A stretch of DNA of 64,000 nt from Novosphingobium sp. AP12 (GCF_000281975.1 NZ_AKKE01000010.1:1-64000); one strand, 5' to 3'. Positions 35,633 to 44,540 are shown, numbered from the stretch's first letter. Numbers and translations: made by a program. Notes: generated by a model not told the origin, from the letters alone.

Positions 35633-35684
35633 GGGCTGCTCACTCCATCAAAGGCCGGGCTGATCAGACCCGCGCCGCGAAACG

Positions 35685-35722
35685 CAAAAAACGCCGGTGG
35701 GCGAAACCTCGCTGACCGGCGT
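35685..35722 (-). terminator. Terminator, copy 1 of a tandem duplicate
   Basis: Minus strand ACGCCGGT, 16-base loop region, ACCGGCGT, then TTTTTTGCG. It lies in the tRNA-Ala to ffh gap. The sequence is repeated almost exactly 52 bases away. Confidence 0.7.
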
Positions 35723-35737
35723 GCATGACTCTATGCG

Positions 35738-35772
35738 AAAAACGCCGGTGGACGAAACCTCGTCAACCAGCG
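35738..35772 (-). terminator. Terminator, copy 2 of a tandem duplicate
   Basis: Minus strand CGCTGGT, inner stem ACGA/TCGT around GGTTT-like loop, ACCGGCG, then TTTTTCGC. The segment AAAAACGCCGGTGG and CGAAACCTCG are shared with copy 1. It is about 60 bases beyond the 3' end of tRNA-Ala. Confidence 0.65.
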
Positions 35773-35831
35773 CGCTCGCAATCATGCGAAACTGCAATGT
35801 CGAACCTATCACAAAATCGGTTCGTTGGAAA

Positions 35832-35907
35832 TGGTGGAGCCTAGCGGGATCGAACCGCTGACCTCCTGCATGCCATGCAGGCGCTCTCCCAGCTGAGCTA
35901 AGGCCCC
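35832..35907 (-). tRNA. tRNA-Ala (GGC)
   Basis: Minus strand cloverleaf: acceptor GGGGCCT/AGGCTCC, D arm GCTC..GAGC, anticodon stem CCTGC with loop ATGGCAT (GGC), T arm with TTCGATC, A73 and encoded CCA. Length is 76 bases. Confidence 0.97.
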
Positions 35908-35995
35908 ATCAATTCAGCGATCGAACCTGGGAGGTTCGACCCGTTTTCCGCCACTTTCCGGCGTTCCGTAGAAGCCGTTCCGCTTGGGAGGCCGC

Positions 35996-36024
35996 CATCT
36001 AGTGGCGACCTGAAATGTTGGCAA
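35996..36024 (-). promoter_or_regulatory. Candidate tRNA-Ala promoter
   Basis: Minus strand TTGCCA (36019-36024), 17-base spacer, TAGATG (35996-36001), about 90 bases before the tRNA. It directly follows the terminator of the FYDLN gene. Confidence 0.45.
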
Positions 36025-36032
36025 GAGGAAAA

Positions 36033-36066
36033 TTCGGGGCGCCGGATTTTTTCCATCCGGCGCCCC
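36033..36066 (-). terminator. Terminator of the FYDLN acidic protein gene
   Basis: A perfect 12-base stem GGGGCGCCGGAT/ATCCGGCGCCCC with a GAAAAA-containing loop begins seven bases after the stop. The trailing sequence GAATTTTCC is only moderately T-rich. Confidence 0.75.
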
Positions 36067-36072
36067 GGAACA

Positions 36073-36393
36073 TCAGGTGTCGATGTCGTTGTCGTCGTCG
36101 GCCGCGCCGATGCCGAGGTCGTCGTCACCGCCGAGGTCCACGTCGTTGTCCGGCGAATCGCCGTCCTCGTCGATGTCCAGATCCTCTTCGGCCAGATCGG
36201 TGTCCTCGCGCTCGACGACTTCCTTCTTCTGGATTTCCTCGTAGGGAATCGGCTGCTTCGACTTCAGCACCGGCTCGGGGTGCCATTCGTTGCCGCATTC
36301 GATGCAGTGGACCGGGTCATCCTTGCCCAGGTCGTAGAAGCGGGTGCCGCATTTCGGGCAGCCGTGCTTGGCGCCCCATTCAGGCTTGGCCAT
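36073..36393 (-). CDS. FYDLN acid-domain protein (TIGR02300-like)
   Basis: A 106-residue protein with an N-terminal zinc-ribbon-like part: [16 protein letters not shown] then CIECGNEW, so CxxC...CxxC, and a C-terminal half made mostly of Asp and Glu ([18 protein letters not shown]). This matches an alphaproteobacterial family named for its FYDLN sequence and acidic tail, with no known function. [11 protein letters not shown] was taken as the start; nine upstream in-frame residues are not conserved-looking. Divergent from aroA. Confidence 0.88.
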   Translation of the reverse strand: MAKPEWGAKHGCPKCGTRFYDLGKDDPVHCIECGNEWHPEPVLKSKQPIPYEEIQKKEVVEREDTDLAEEDLDIDEDGDSPDNDVDLGGDDDLGIGAADDDNDIDT

Positions 36394-36592
36394 GGAAAGT
36401 CCTCGTCTAGCCCGTCCCAAATGGCGCGGGCGAAAATTCTCGTGTCTTGATGGTGAGGCGGGCCCACAAGGTCAAGCGCGGCGAAATCGCGCATGCTTGC
36501 CCCATCAGGGCGCGCGCCTTGCCATAGGCGGCACGCGCTGTCAAAAGCCGCCCCGATTTTCGCACCCTCCCGCCCCGGAAAGACCTGACGCC

Positions 36593-37945
36593 GTGAGCCA
36601 CGATACATCCGCCATGCGCCCCCGCCGCTTCATGCCCACCGGGGCTCTCAAGGGGCGGATCCGGGTGCCGGGCGACAAGTCGATCAGCCACCGCTCGATC
36701 ATGCTGGGCGCGCTGGCCGTGGGCGAGACGCACGTCACCGGGCTGCTCGAAGGCGAGGACGTGCTCGCCACCGCCGCCGCCATGCGGGCGATGGGCGCGA
36801 GCGTCGAGCGCCTCGATACCGGCGAATGGGTCATCAACGGCGTCGGCGTAGGCGCCCTGCTCCAGCCCGAGGCGCCGCTCGACATGGGCAACTCGGGTAC
36901 GTCGACGCGCCTGCTCATGGGCCTCGTCGCCAGCCATCCGATCACCGCCACCTTCACCGGCGACGCTTCGCTCTCGAAGCGCCCGATGGGCCGGGTGATC
37001 GACCCGCTCACCACCATGGGCGCCAGCTTCGAGGCGAGCGAGGGCGGGCGCCTGCCCCTCATCCTCAAGGGCGCTTCGCCCGCCGTGCCGATCACGTACC
37101 GCCTGCCGGTCGCCTCGGCGCAGGTGAAGAGCGCGATCCTGCTTGCCGGGCTCAATACGCCCGGCATCACCACCGTGATCGAGCCCGTACCCACGCGCGA
37201 CCACTCCGAGCGCATGCTGCGCGGCTTCGGCGCCGAGCTGACCGTGGAGACCGACGCCGAGGGCGCCCGCGCCATCTCGATCCGGGGCGAGGCCGAGCTG
37301 AAGCCGCAGGTCATCGAAGTCCCCGGCGACCCCTCCTCCGCCGCCTTCTTCATCGTCGCCGCCCTGATCGTGCCGGGCAGCGAAGTGATGATCGAGAACG
37401 TCGGCCTCAACCCCACGCGCGCCGGGATCGTCGAAGTGCTGCGCCTGATGGGCGGCAGCATCGAGGAAGTGAACCCGCGCGAAGTCGGCGGCGAGCCGGT
37501 CGCCGACCTGCTCGTGCGCCACTCGGCGCTCAAGGGCATCGAGGTCGACCCTGACATCGTGCCCAGCATGGTCGACGAGTTCCCCGCCCTCTTCGTCGCC
37601 GCCGCAATGGCCCAGGGCGTCACCGTCACCAGCGGCCTCGACGAACTGCGCGTCAAGGAATCGGACCGCATCGCCGTCATGGCCGCCGCACTCACGGCCG
37701 CCGGCGCGCGGATCGAGGAGCGCGAGGACGGCCTCGTCATCACCGGCACCGCCGGCGCGCCGCTTCCCGGGACGCAGCAGGCCATCGCCACCCACCTCGA
37801 CCACCGCATCGCCATGTCCATGGCCATCGCCGGGCTCGCCAGCCAAGCCGGCGTCGAGGTTGACGACACGCGCCCGATTGCGACAAGCTTCCCGCTGTTC
37901 GAGACCATGCTGGATGGCCTCGGGCAAGAGGGGCCCGCTGCATGA
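36593..37945 (+). CDS. aroA: 3-phosphoshikimate 1-carboxyvinyltransferase (EPSP synthase)
   Basis: A 450-residue shikimate-pathway enzyme. [41 protein letters not shown] and [14 protein letters not shown] mark the active site. The sequence aligns closely with the class II enzyme of Agrobacterium CP4 ([29 protein letters not shown]), from memory. At the loop GNSGTSTRL it has Gly102 where CP4 has Ala100. GTG 36593 is the start, with GGAAAGA upstream; ATG 36614 is an alternative. The stop overlaps the cmk ATG. Confidence 0.95.
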   Translation: MSHDTSAMRPRRFMPTGALKGRIRVPGDKSISHRSIMLGALAVGETHVTGLLEGEDVLATAAAMRAMGASVERLDTGEWVINGVGVGALLQPEAPLDMGNSGTSTRLLMGLVASHPITATFTGDASLSKRPMGRVIDPLTTMGASFEASEGGRLPLILKGASPAVPITYRLPVASAQVKSAILLAGLNTPGITTVIEPVPTRDHSERMLRGFGAELTVETDAEGARAISIRGEAELKPQVIEVPGDPSSAAFFIVAALIVPGSEVMIENVGLNPTRAGIVEVLRLMGGSIEEVNPREVGGEPVADLLVRHSALKGIEVDPDIVPSMVDEFPALFVAAAMAQGVTVTSGLDELRVKESDRIAVMAAALTAAGARIEEREDGLVITGTAGAPLPGTQQAIATHLDHRIAMSMAIAGLASQAGVEVDDTRPIATSFPLFETMLDGLGQEGPAA

Positions 37946-38562
37946 TCATTGCCGTCGACGGCCCTACCGCCTCCGGCAAGGGCACCATCGCCCGCGCCCT
38001 CTCCGCACACTTCGGCCTGCCGCACCTCGATACCGGACTGCTTTACCGCGCAGTCGGCCGCCAGTGCCTGCTCGATGGCGGCGACCTTGACGATCCGGTC
38101 GCGGCGCTTGCCGCCTGCGCCTTCCCCGAAGGCCTGCTGCTCGACCCCGAACTGCGCTCGGAAGCGACCGGCGGCCTCGCCAGCCGGGTTTCCGTGCATC
38201 CGGCCGTCCGCCAGGCGCTGTACGAACGCCAACGCGCATTCGCCACGCAGGCGGGCGGGGCCGTGCTCGACGGCCGCGACATCGGCACCGTCATCGCGCC
38301 GGACGCCGAGGTGAAACTCTTCGTCACCGCCAGCACCCGCGCCCGCGCCGAGCGCCGCTTCGCCGAGATGCGGAGCCAGGGCCGCGACATCACGCTGGAG
38401 GCCATCGCGGCCGACCTCGCCGCCCGCGACGAACGCGACGCCTCTCGCAAGGATGCCCCGCTGGTCGTGGCCGACGGCGCCGTGGTACTCGACACCTCGG
38501 ACCTCGGCCGGGACCGAGCGGTGGCGGAGGCGATCCGGATCGTCTCGGAAGCCCGCGCCTGA
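37942..38562 (+). CDS. cmk: Cytidylate kinase
   Basis: A 206-residue CMP/dCMP kinase. The P-loop is [29 protein letters not shown] and [20 protein letters not shown] hold nucleotide-binding residues, and the lid has [11 protein letters not shown]. Its ATG overlaps the aroA TGA. aroA-cmk-rpsA is a widely conserved order. Confidence 0.97.
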   Translation: MIIAVDGPTASGKGTIARALSAHFGLPHLDTGLLYRAVGRQCLLDGGDLDDPVAALAACAFPEGLLLDPELRSEATGGLASRVSVHPAVRQALYERQRAFATQAGGAVLDGRDIGTVIAPDAEVKLFVTASTRARAERRFAEMRSQGRDITLEAIAADLAARDERDASRKDAPLVVADGAVVLDTSDLGRDRAVAEAIRIVSEARA

Positions 38563-38584
38563 CGCTTCGGCGCCCCCATTTCCC

Positions 38585-38613
38585 TTGCATTTCGCCGCTT
38601 CCGGGACTAAGCG
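38585..38613 (+). promoter_or_regulatory. Candidate rpsA promoter
   Basis: TTGCAT (38585-38590), 17-base spacer, TAAGCG (38608-38613), with TTTCG just after the -35 as at rpmE. It leaves a leader of about 160 bases, room for S1 autoregulation, which is known in enterobacteria and only inferred here. Confidence 0.5.
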
Positions 38614-38779
38614 CCGCCGGTCCGGGAGGTGCGCAAGCGCAGTCTGGGCGCCGCGACCGGCATTCGGCCGCCGCGGCAGTTCGGCCCCTTTGGCCCGTGG
38701 CCCGCATGGTGCGGGAGGCGGAGAAAAGACCGGCGGATCCAACCGCCAGGCCGGAAAATCGAACGAAGGAAATGTCTTA

Positions 38780-40501
38780 ATGGCATCTGCTGCCAATCCG
38801 ACTCGCGATGATTTCGCGAAAATGCTCGACGACCAGTTCGGCGGCGCTGCCGACGATGGTTTCGAGGGACGTGTCGTCAAGGGCACCATCACCGCAATCG
38901 AGAACGACAAGGCCGTCATCGACGTGGGCCTCAAGAGCGAAGGCCGCGTGAGCCTGCGCGAGTTCGCCCGCGGTGAGGAAGACCACGGCCTCAAGGTCGG
39001 CGACGAAGTCGAAGTTTACGTCGACCGCGTCGAGAACGCCGACGGCGAAGCGATGCTGTCGCGCGACCGCGCACGCCGCGAAGCCGCCTGGGACAAGCTC
39101 GAGAACGAATTCGGTGAAGGCAAGCGCGTCGAAGGCGTGATCTTCGGCCGCGTCAAGGGTGGCTTCACCGTCGACCTCGACGGCGCCGTCGCCTTCCTCC
39201 CTGGCTCGCAGGTCGACATCCGCCCCGTGCGCGACGTCACCCCGCTGATGGATGTGCCGCAGCCCTTCCAGATCCTGAAGATGGACCGTCGCCGCGGCAA
39301 CATCGTCGTGTCGCGCCGCGCCGTCCTCGAAGAGACCCGCGCCGAGCAGCGCAGCGAGCTGATCGACAAGCTGAGCGAAGGCCAGGTCATCGACGGCGTC
39401 GTCAAGAACATCACCGACTACGGTGCGTTCGTCGACCTCGGCGGCATCGACGGCCTGCTCCATGTCACCGACATGAGCTACAAGCGCGTCAACCACCCGA
39501 GCGAAGTCATCGCCATCGGTGACACCGTCAAGGTGCAGATCATCCGCATCAACTCGGAAACCCAGCGCATCAGCCTCGGCATGAAGCAGCTGGAGAGCGA
39601 TCCGTGGGAAGGCGCAGCCGTCAAGTACCCGGTCGGCGCCAAGCTGTCGGGCACTGTCACCAACATCACCGAATACGGCGCCTTCGTGGAGCTGGAAGCC
39701 GGCATCGAGGGCCTCGTCCACGTTTCGGAAATGTCCTGGACCAAGAAGAACGTCCACCCCGGCAAGATCGTCTCGACCTCGCAGGAAGTCGAAGTGGTCG
39801 TGCTCGAGGTCGATTCGGACAAGCGCCGCATCAGCCTCGGCCTCAAGCAGGCTCAGCAGAACCCCTGGGAAGCCTTCGCCGAGAAGCACCCCGTCGGTTC
39901 GCAGGTTGAGGGCGAAGTCAAGAACGCCACTGAATTCGGCCTGTTCATCGGCCTCGACGGCGACGTCGACGGCATGGTCCACATGTCGGACATCGCCTGG
40001 GGCATCTCGGGCGAAGACGCGCTGGCTCTGCACCGCAAGGGTGAAGAGGTTTCGGCCGTGGTTCTCGACGTCGACGTCGAGAAGGAGCGCATCAGCCTCG
40101 GCATGAAGCAGCTCGAGCGCGGCGCTCCGGCAGCGGGCGGCGTTGCTGCCTCGGCGGGCGGCGAAGGCGGCCTGCGCCGTGGCCAGGTCACCACCGTGAC
40201 CATCCTCGAAGTCCGCGACGGCGGCCTGGAAGTCCAGGCTGGCGACGATGGTGCCACCGGCTTCATCAAGCGTTCGGACCTCGGCCGCGACCGCGACGAG
40301 CAGCGCCCCGACCGCTTCCAGGTCGGCCAGAAGCTCGACGCCATGGTCACCGGTTTCGACCGTTCCAAGAAGCCGAATTTCTCGGTCAAGGCCCGCCAGC
40401 TGGCCGAAGAGAAGGAAGCCGTGGAGCAGTACGGCTCGTCCGACTCGGGCGCGTCGCTCGGCGACATCCTCGGCGCGGCGCTGAAGGCCAAGCAGGACTG
40501 A
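38780..40501 (+). CDS. rpsA: 30S ribosomal protein S1
   Basis: A 573-residue RNA-binding protein with six S1 OB-fold repeats. Repeat signatures include VVKGTITAIENDKAVIDVG, VIDGVVKNITDYGAFVDLG, LSGTVTNITEYGAFVELEAG and SQVEGEVKNATEFGLFIGLD. ATG 38780 is preceded by AAGGAAATG; the open frame extends upstream without similarity. Length matches the family. Confidence 0.98.
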   Translation: MASAANPTRDDFAKMLDDQFGGAADDGFEGRVVKGTITAIENDKAVIDVGLKSEGRVSLREFARGEEDHGLKVGDEVEVYVDRVENADGEAMLSRDRARREAAWDKLENEFGEGKRVEGVIFGRVKGGFTVDLDGAVAFLPGSQVDIRPVRDVTPLMDVPQPFQILKMDRRRGNIVVSRRAVLEETRAEQRSELIDKLSEGQVIDGVVKNITDYGAFVDLGGIDGLLHVTDMSYKRVNHPSEVIAIGDTVKVQIIRINSETQRISLGMKQLESDPWEGAAVKYPVGAKLSGTVTNITEYGAFVELEAGIEGLVHVSEMSWTKKNVHPGKIVSTSQEVEVVVLEVDSDKRRISLGLKQAQQNPWEAFAEKHPVGSQVEGEVKNATEFGLFIGLDGDVDGMVHMSDIAWGISGEDALALHRKGEEVSAVVLDVDVEKERISLGMKQLERGAPAAGGVAASAGGEGGLRRGQVTTVTILEVRDGGLEVQAGDDGATGFIKRSDLGRDRDEQRPDRFQVGQKLDAMVTGFDRSKKPNFSVKARQLAEEKEAVEQYGSSDSGASLGDILGAALKAKQD

Positions 40502-40534
40502 TCCTGCGGGGCTGCCAGTCGGCAAACCAACAAG

Positions 40535-40568
40535 AGCCCGTCCGGAGCGATCCGGGCGGGCTTTTGCT
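40535..40568 (+). terminator. Rho-independent terminator of rpsA
   Basis: AGCCCGTCCGGA, loop GCGA, TCCGGGCGGGCT, then TTT. It lies 34 bases after the rpsA stop. Confidence 0.88.
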
Positions 40569-40659
40569 TGGCCCTCGTCGGCCGCGGTTGGGCCGGGGCC
40601 GCGCGGGGAACATCCCCCCGCCCCCCGCTTTGTCCTGCGAGAGCAGCGAGGAGCCCCCC

Positions 40660-41061
40660 ATGCACGCGACCCCCTTCCTGATGTTCCAGGGCGATGCGCA
40701 GGATGCGCTGATGCTGTGGAAGCGCGCCTTTCCCGATCACCTCGAGGTGACGCCGCTCGACCATCACGGAGCCGGCGAATTCGAGGGCCAGATCGCCCGC
40801 GCCCGCCTCGCGCTCGGCGGGACCGAGTGGCACGTGCTCGACAGCGACGTGCCGCACGGTTTCACTTTCACCCCCTCGACCTCGATCTTCGTCGACTGCG
40901 ACGACGAGGAGCAGCTCCGCCACGCAGCGCGGGTACTTGGCGAAGGCGGCAAGGTGATGATGCCGCTCGACGCTTACGAGTTCTCGGCGATGTTCACCTG
41001 GCTCAGCGATCCCCACGGCGTCAGCTGGCAGCTCAACCTGCCCTTCCCGGACGAGGGCTGA
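40660..41061 (+). CDS. VOC-superfamily protein, PhnB/3-dmu-9_3-mt-like
   Basis: A 133-residue protein of the glyoxalase/bleomycin-resistance fold. The start MHATPFLMFQGDAQDALMLW and the end FSAMFTWLSDPHGVSWQLNL match the PhnB-type group, mis-named after a ubiquinone methyltransferase. A metal-site His/Glu set is only partly recognisable, so catalysis is uncertain. The ribosome site is the purine run GAGGAG nine bases before ATG. It lies 35 bases before gloB, which also belongs to glyoxal metabolism, but a functional link is speculative. Confidence 0.82.
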   Translation: MHATPFLMFQGDAQDALMLWKRAFPDHLEVTPLDHHGAGEFEGQIARARLALGGTEWHVLDSDVPHGFTFTPSTSIFVDCDDEEQLRHAARVLGEGGKVMMPLDAYEFSAMFTWLSDPHGVSWQLNLPFPDEG

Positions 41062-41096
41062 ACGCCTACATCCCTCTTCGCAAGGAGAGAGGCCCC

Positions 41097-41867
41097 ATGC
41101 TCGAAGTCCACCAGTTCCCCTGCCTGTCCGACAACTACGGCTACCTGCTTCACGACACCGAGAGCGGCGAGACCGTGTGCATCGACACACCCGACGCCGA
41201 CGAATACCTGCGGCAGGCGGCGTCGAAGGGCTGGCAGATCACCCAGATCTGGAACACCCACTGGCACCGCGACCATGCCGGCGGCAACGCCGCGATCAAG
41301 GCCGTGACCGGCTGCAAGGTGACCGCCCCCGTGGGCGACGCCGACAAGATCGAAGGGATCGACCGTACGGTCAGCCAGGGCGACATCGCCACCATCGGCG
41401 ACCGCCAGGCTTTCGTGATCGACGTCGGCGGCCACACCAACGGCCACATCGCCTACCACCTCCCCGGTGCCTGCATCGCCTTCGTCGGCGATTCGCTGTT
41501 CGCGCTGGGATGCGGCCGCATGTTCGAAGGCACGCCGGAGCAGTTCTGGGCCTCGCTTCAGCGTCTGAAGGCCCTGCCCGGCGCGACCATGATGTACTGC
41601 GCGCACGAGTACACCGCCTCCAACGCCCGCTTCGCACTCCACGCTGACCCGGACAATGCCGAGCTCAAGGACTACGCCGAGGAGATCACCCGCCGCCGCG
41701 AAAAGGGCCTGCCGACCGTGCCCACCAAGCTCGAGCGGGAACTCGCGACCAACCCCTTCCTACGCGCCGACGACCCGGAGCTACAGGCCCACTGGGCGCC
41801 CAAAGGCCATAGCGGCGACGCGGTGGCGACCTTCGCGGCGCTCCGGAGCGCGAAGGATAGCTTCTAG
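41097..41867 (+). CDS. gloB: Hydroxyacylglutathione hydrolase (glyoxalase II)
   Basis: A 256-residue metallo-beta-lactamase-fold hydrolase that releases D-lactate from S-lactoylglutathione. The binuclear metal motif THxHxDH appears as NTHWHRDHAGG, further ligands are in DVGGHTNGHIAYH, FVGDSLFALGCGRMFEG and CAHEYTASNARFA. The C-terminal substrate domain is present and length is normal. A ribosome site (AAGGAGAGA) precedes ATG. Confidence 0.95.
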   Translation: MLEVHQFPCLSDNYGYLLHDTESGETVCIDTPDADEYLRQAASKGWQITQIWNTHWHRDHAGGNAAIKAVTGCKVTAPVGDADKIEGIDRTVSQGDIATIGDRQAFVIDVGGHTNGHIAYHLPGACIAFVGDSLFALGCGRMFEGTPEQFWASLQRLKALPGATMMYCAHEYTASNARFALHADPDNAELKDYAEEITRRREKGLPTVPTKLERELATNPFLRADDPELQAHWAPKGHSGDAVATFAALRSAKDSF

Positions 41868-41966
41868 GCCGGACGACCGGAGCGGGTGACTTCCCGAACC
41901 GGCCGATTCGGTTCGTCAGCGAACGGTGAAGTCGAAGATGCGCGAGGGCCCTGGATTACCGCCCCC

Positions 41967-42155
41967 TCAGGTGTCCGGGAAAGACAGCGTGTGGTTGAGC
42001 TTTTCCATGACCTCGGGAAGCGGTTCAACGACGGTGACCGCACGTCCTTCTCCGAAGCGGATGCGGGTGCCTTCGGTTACCTGCGAAATGAAGGTGACCT
42101 GCGCGGCATTGACGGCGGTGGCGGTGCGATCGGCTCCCGTGAACTGCACGAACAT
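41967..42155 (-). CDS. Small conserved-looking protein, 62 aa
   Basis: MFVQFTGADRTATAVNAAQV starts a short protein with predicted beta strands and the end PLPEVMEKLNHTLS. The layout (strand, loop, strand with G-x-G, then Val-Val-x-x-Pro-x-x-Glu-Val) resembles FlbD-type small proteins, but identity is too low to name it. The ribosome site AAAAGGAGAGGTGA is exceptionally strong, which argues that it is expressed. It lies downstream of the atp terminator. Confidence 0.65.
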   Translation of the reverse strand: MFVQFTGADRTATAVNAAQVTFISQVTEGTRIRFGEGRAVTVVEPLPEVMEKLNHTLSFPDT

Positions 42156-42254
42156 GAATCACCTCTCCTTTTTTATCGGACGTGGAGATTACGGCCTCTC
42201 GGCGATTTGCCAAACACCTTCGTAAGCACCGGGCTCTTTCGCCGCCCAGAACGC

Positions 42255-42285
42255 AAAAAAGCCCCCGTCCCGAGGACGGAGGCTC
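42255..42285 (-). terminator. Rho-independent terminator of the atp operon
   Basis: Minus strand AGCCTCCGTCC, loop TCG, GGACGGGGGCT, then TTTTTTGCG. It starts about 25 bases after the atpF stop. Confidence 0.9.
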
Positions 42286-42310
42286 TTTGGACCTGCCTGG
42301 ATGAGGCGGA

Positions 42311-42892
42311 TCAGATTCCGGCGATCGCCTGGTCGACCAGCGCCTTGTCGGCAGCGGCCGAGTGGTTGGCGGCGATCAGGGTCCGGGCTGCGGCCGCGGC
42401 GGCGGTGGCGGCCTGGTTGCGCAGCTGCGTGATGGCGGTCAGTTCGGCGGCGCCGATCTTGTCCTGCGCCATCTTCTCGCGGCGAGCCACGGTCTCGGTC
42501 GCGTCCACCTGGGCCTTGGCGACGATCGCCTCGGCTTCGTGGCGGGCGTGGTCGAGCATAGCGACGGCGTCCTTCTCGGCGCCGGCGATCTTGTCCGCGT
42601 ACTCCTTGCGCAGGGCTTCCGCCTCGGCGCGCAGGGTCTTGGCTTCCTCGAGCTGGGCCTTGATCTCGGCGATCTTGGCGTCGAGGCCGCCCGCGAGCAG
42701 CTTGGGAACGCCCTTCCAGACGAGGATGGCGATCAGCACCAGCATAGAGGCGCTGACGATCGACACCGGCGGCGCGAAGCCGAGCAGCAGCGGTTCGGCG
42801 TGATGCTCCGTGCCGGCGTGCGTTTCGGCACCCGTCACTTCGGCGCCTTCATGGGCGAGGCCCTGCTGAACGGCGGCGTTGGTTTCAGCCAT
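42311..42892 (-). CDS. atpF: ATP synthase Fo subunit b
   Basis: A 193-residue stator subunit. An Ala/His/Glu-rich head of about 40 residues precedes one membrane helix (VSIVSASMLVLIAILVWKG), then a long charged coiled coil (DAKIAEIKAQLEEAKTLRAE). It pairs with the neighbouring b' subunit, as in photosynthetic and many other alphaproteobacteria. The start overlaps the b' gene by eight bases. Confidence 0.9.
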   Translation of the reverse strand: MAETNAAVQQGLAHEGAEVTGAETHAGTEHHAEPLLLGFAPPVSIVSASMLVLIAILVWKGVPKLLAGGLDAKIAEIKAQLEEAKTLRAEAEALRKEYADKIAGAEKDAVAMLDHARHEAEAIVAKAQVDATETVARREKMAQDKIGAAELTAITQLRNQAATAAAAAARTLIAANHSAAADKALVDQAIAGI

Positions 42893-43379
42893 GGACCAGG
42901 TTCTCCTTCACCGCGCCGCGCACGGCGGCGTCGTCGAGCGAGAGGCCGGCGATGCGGCTCACGATGTCGCGGGTGACTTCGGCGGCGACGGTTTCGATTT
43001 CGTCGGCGGCGGCACGGCGCGCGTCGGCGATGCGGGTTTCCGCGCCGGCGATGGTGGCGTCGATGCCGGCCTGGGCGACGGCCAGCCGCTGGGCGGTGGC
43101 GGCGGCGGCCTTGGCACGGGCATCCGCGATCAGCCCCTGCGCCTCGGCGCGGTTGGCGTTCTCACGGGCGCGCCACGAAGCCTCTTCCTGGTCGGCCTGG
43201 GCGCGAGCGCTTTCGGCAGCCTTGAGGTCGTCGGCGATCTGCTTGTCGCGGCTTGCGACGGTGTCCATCACCTTCGGAACCATGCCCCGTCCGACGACGA
43301 AGAAGGTGATGCCGAAGAAGACCAGCAGCCAGAAAATCTGGCTGGAGTAGAACTCGCCTAGCTGTGCGATCTGAGGCAT
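42885..43379 (-). CDS. atpF': ATP synthase Fo subunit b'
   Basis: A 164-residue second b-type subunit. One N-terminal membrane helix (YSSQIFWLLVFFGITFFVVG) and a long Ala/Arg/Glu coiled coil give the stator stalk. Which of the two b-like genes should be called b or b' follows the usual order (c, b', b) and the motif MPQIAQLGEFYSSQIFW. Confidence 0.9.
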   Translation of the reverse strand: MPQIAQLGEFYSSQIFWLLVFFGITFFVVGRGMVPKVMDTVASRDKQIADDLKAAESARAQADQEEASWRARENANRAEAQGLIADARAKAAAATAQRLAVAQAGIDATIAGAETRIADARRAAADEIETVAAEVTRDIVSRIAGLSLDDAAVRGAVKENLVHG

Positions 43380-43486
43380 GGGTCAGCCCTGTCTCGAGGT
43401 TGCCGTAAAAAAACTTGTGCCGGGAAGGCTCCGGCTACCTGACCAAAGGGTTCAGGCAGCCGAAGCCGATCCGGTATCGCGTGCGA

Positions 43487-43711
43487 TCAGGCGAAGATCA
43501 GCAGCGCGGCAATGACGAACGACAGCAGGCCGAGAAGCTCTGCACCGGCGAAGCCGATGAACAGGCGACCCTGCTGGGCGTCAGCGGCGCCCGGGTTGCG
43601 CAGCGCGCCTTCAAGGAACTTCGCGAAGACGTTGCCCACGCCGATCGAGGCCAGGCCAGCGCCGATAGCGGCAAAACCGGCACCGAGCATCTTTGCAGCT
43701 TCTGCGTCCAT
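43487..43711 (-). CDS. atpE: ATP synthase Fo subunit c
   Basis: A 74-residue proteolipid of the proton rotor: two membrane helices joined by a polar loop (EGALRNPGAADAQQ). The proton-binding carboxylate is Glu58 in GFAGAELLGLLSF. The glycine-rich first helix is GAGFAAIGAGLASIGVG. No Na+-type ligands (Q/ES) are apparent, so proton coupling is expected. Confidence 0.97.
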   Translation of the reverse strand: MDAEAAKMLGAGFAAIGAGLASIGVGNVFAKFLEGALRNPGAADAQQGRLFIGFAGAELLGLLSFVIAALLIFA

Positions 43712-43757
43712 TTCAAAAACTCCCTTTGGAAAACCCGCGTTGCGGCGGAAATAAAGA

Positions 43758-44540
43758 TTAGTGAAGGTTCTCTGCGTCGTTCAGATAGACGCAAGTGAGA
43801 AGAGCGAAGACGTATGCCTGGATGCCGGCGACCAGCAGCTCGAGCGCGCAGATGCCGACCATCAGGACGAAGCTGGGAACACCGGCGATCACGAACATGA
43901 TCGGACCGTTGTTGCCGCCGCTGATGACGAAGCTGGAAAGCACCTCAAGCAGGACGTGGCCGGCCATCATCGCGACGAACAGTCGCAGGCCGAGGCTGAA
44001 CGGGCGCACGAGGAACGAGATCAGCTCGACCACGAAGATGATTGGGATCATGCCGACCGGCGTGCCGTGCGGCACGAACAGCGAGAAGAAGTGCAGCCCG
44101 TGCCGGGCGAAGCCGACGATCAGCACGATGCCGAAGGACATCACCGCGAGCACGCCCGTCGCCGAGAAGTGGCTGGTGAAGGTGAAGGCATGAACGCCCA
44201 CCACGCCCAGCGGCATCAGGCCGAGGAAGTTGGCGAAGAGGATGAACATGAACAGCGAGAAGATGTACGGGACGTACTTCTTGCCGGCCTTGCCGACGTT
44301 CGCGGCGAGCATGCCGTCGATGAAGCCGGTGAAGGTCTCCACCGCCATCTGCCAGCGGCCGGGCACGACCGCGCGCTTCATGCCGCCTGCAACGAACACG
44401 ATCAGCGCGAGCGTCGCGATGGCCATCCACAGCGCGCTGTTGGTGAAAGCGACGTTGTAACCGGCAATGTTCCAGTCCGCGCCCGCCAGCTTCTCGAGCT
44501 GGAACTGGTGCATCGGGTCGAGCTTCGCTTCGGCTGCCAC
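43758..44540 (-). CDS. atpB: ATP synthase Fo subunit a
   Basis: A 260-residue stator channel protein. The essential arginine lies in RPFSLGLRLFVAMMAGHVLL, and the last helix contains ELLVAGIQAYVFALLTCVYL. About five to six membrane helices are seen. It follows atpI by 54 bases and precedes atpE by 46. The F1 genes are not in this window, as expected for alphaproteobacteria where they form a separate operon. Confidence 0.97.
   Translation of the reverse strand: MAAEAKLDPMHQFQLEKLAGADWNIAGYNVAFTNSALWMAIATLALIVFVAGGMKRAVVPGRWQMAVETFTGFIDGMLAANVGKAGKKYVPYIFSLFMFILFANFLGLMPLGVVGVHAFTFTSHFSATGVLAVMSFGIVLIVGFARHGLHFFSLFVPHGTPVGMIPIIFVVELISFLVRPFSLGLRLFVAMMAGHVLLEVLSSFVISGGNNGPIMFVIAGVPSFVLMVGICALELLVAGIQAYVFALLTCVYLNDAENLH

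Noticed and set aside
36541-38994. 817-codon minus-strand open frame across aroA, cmk and rpsA
   Set aside because: Runs antisense through three well-supported genes and shows no domain.
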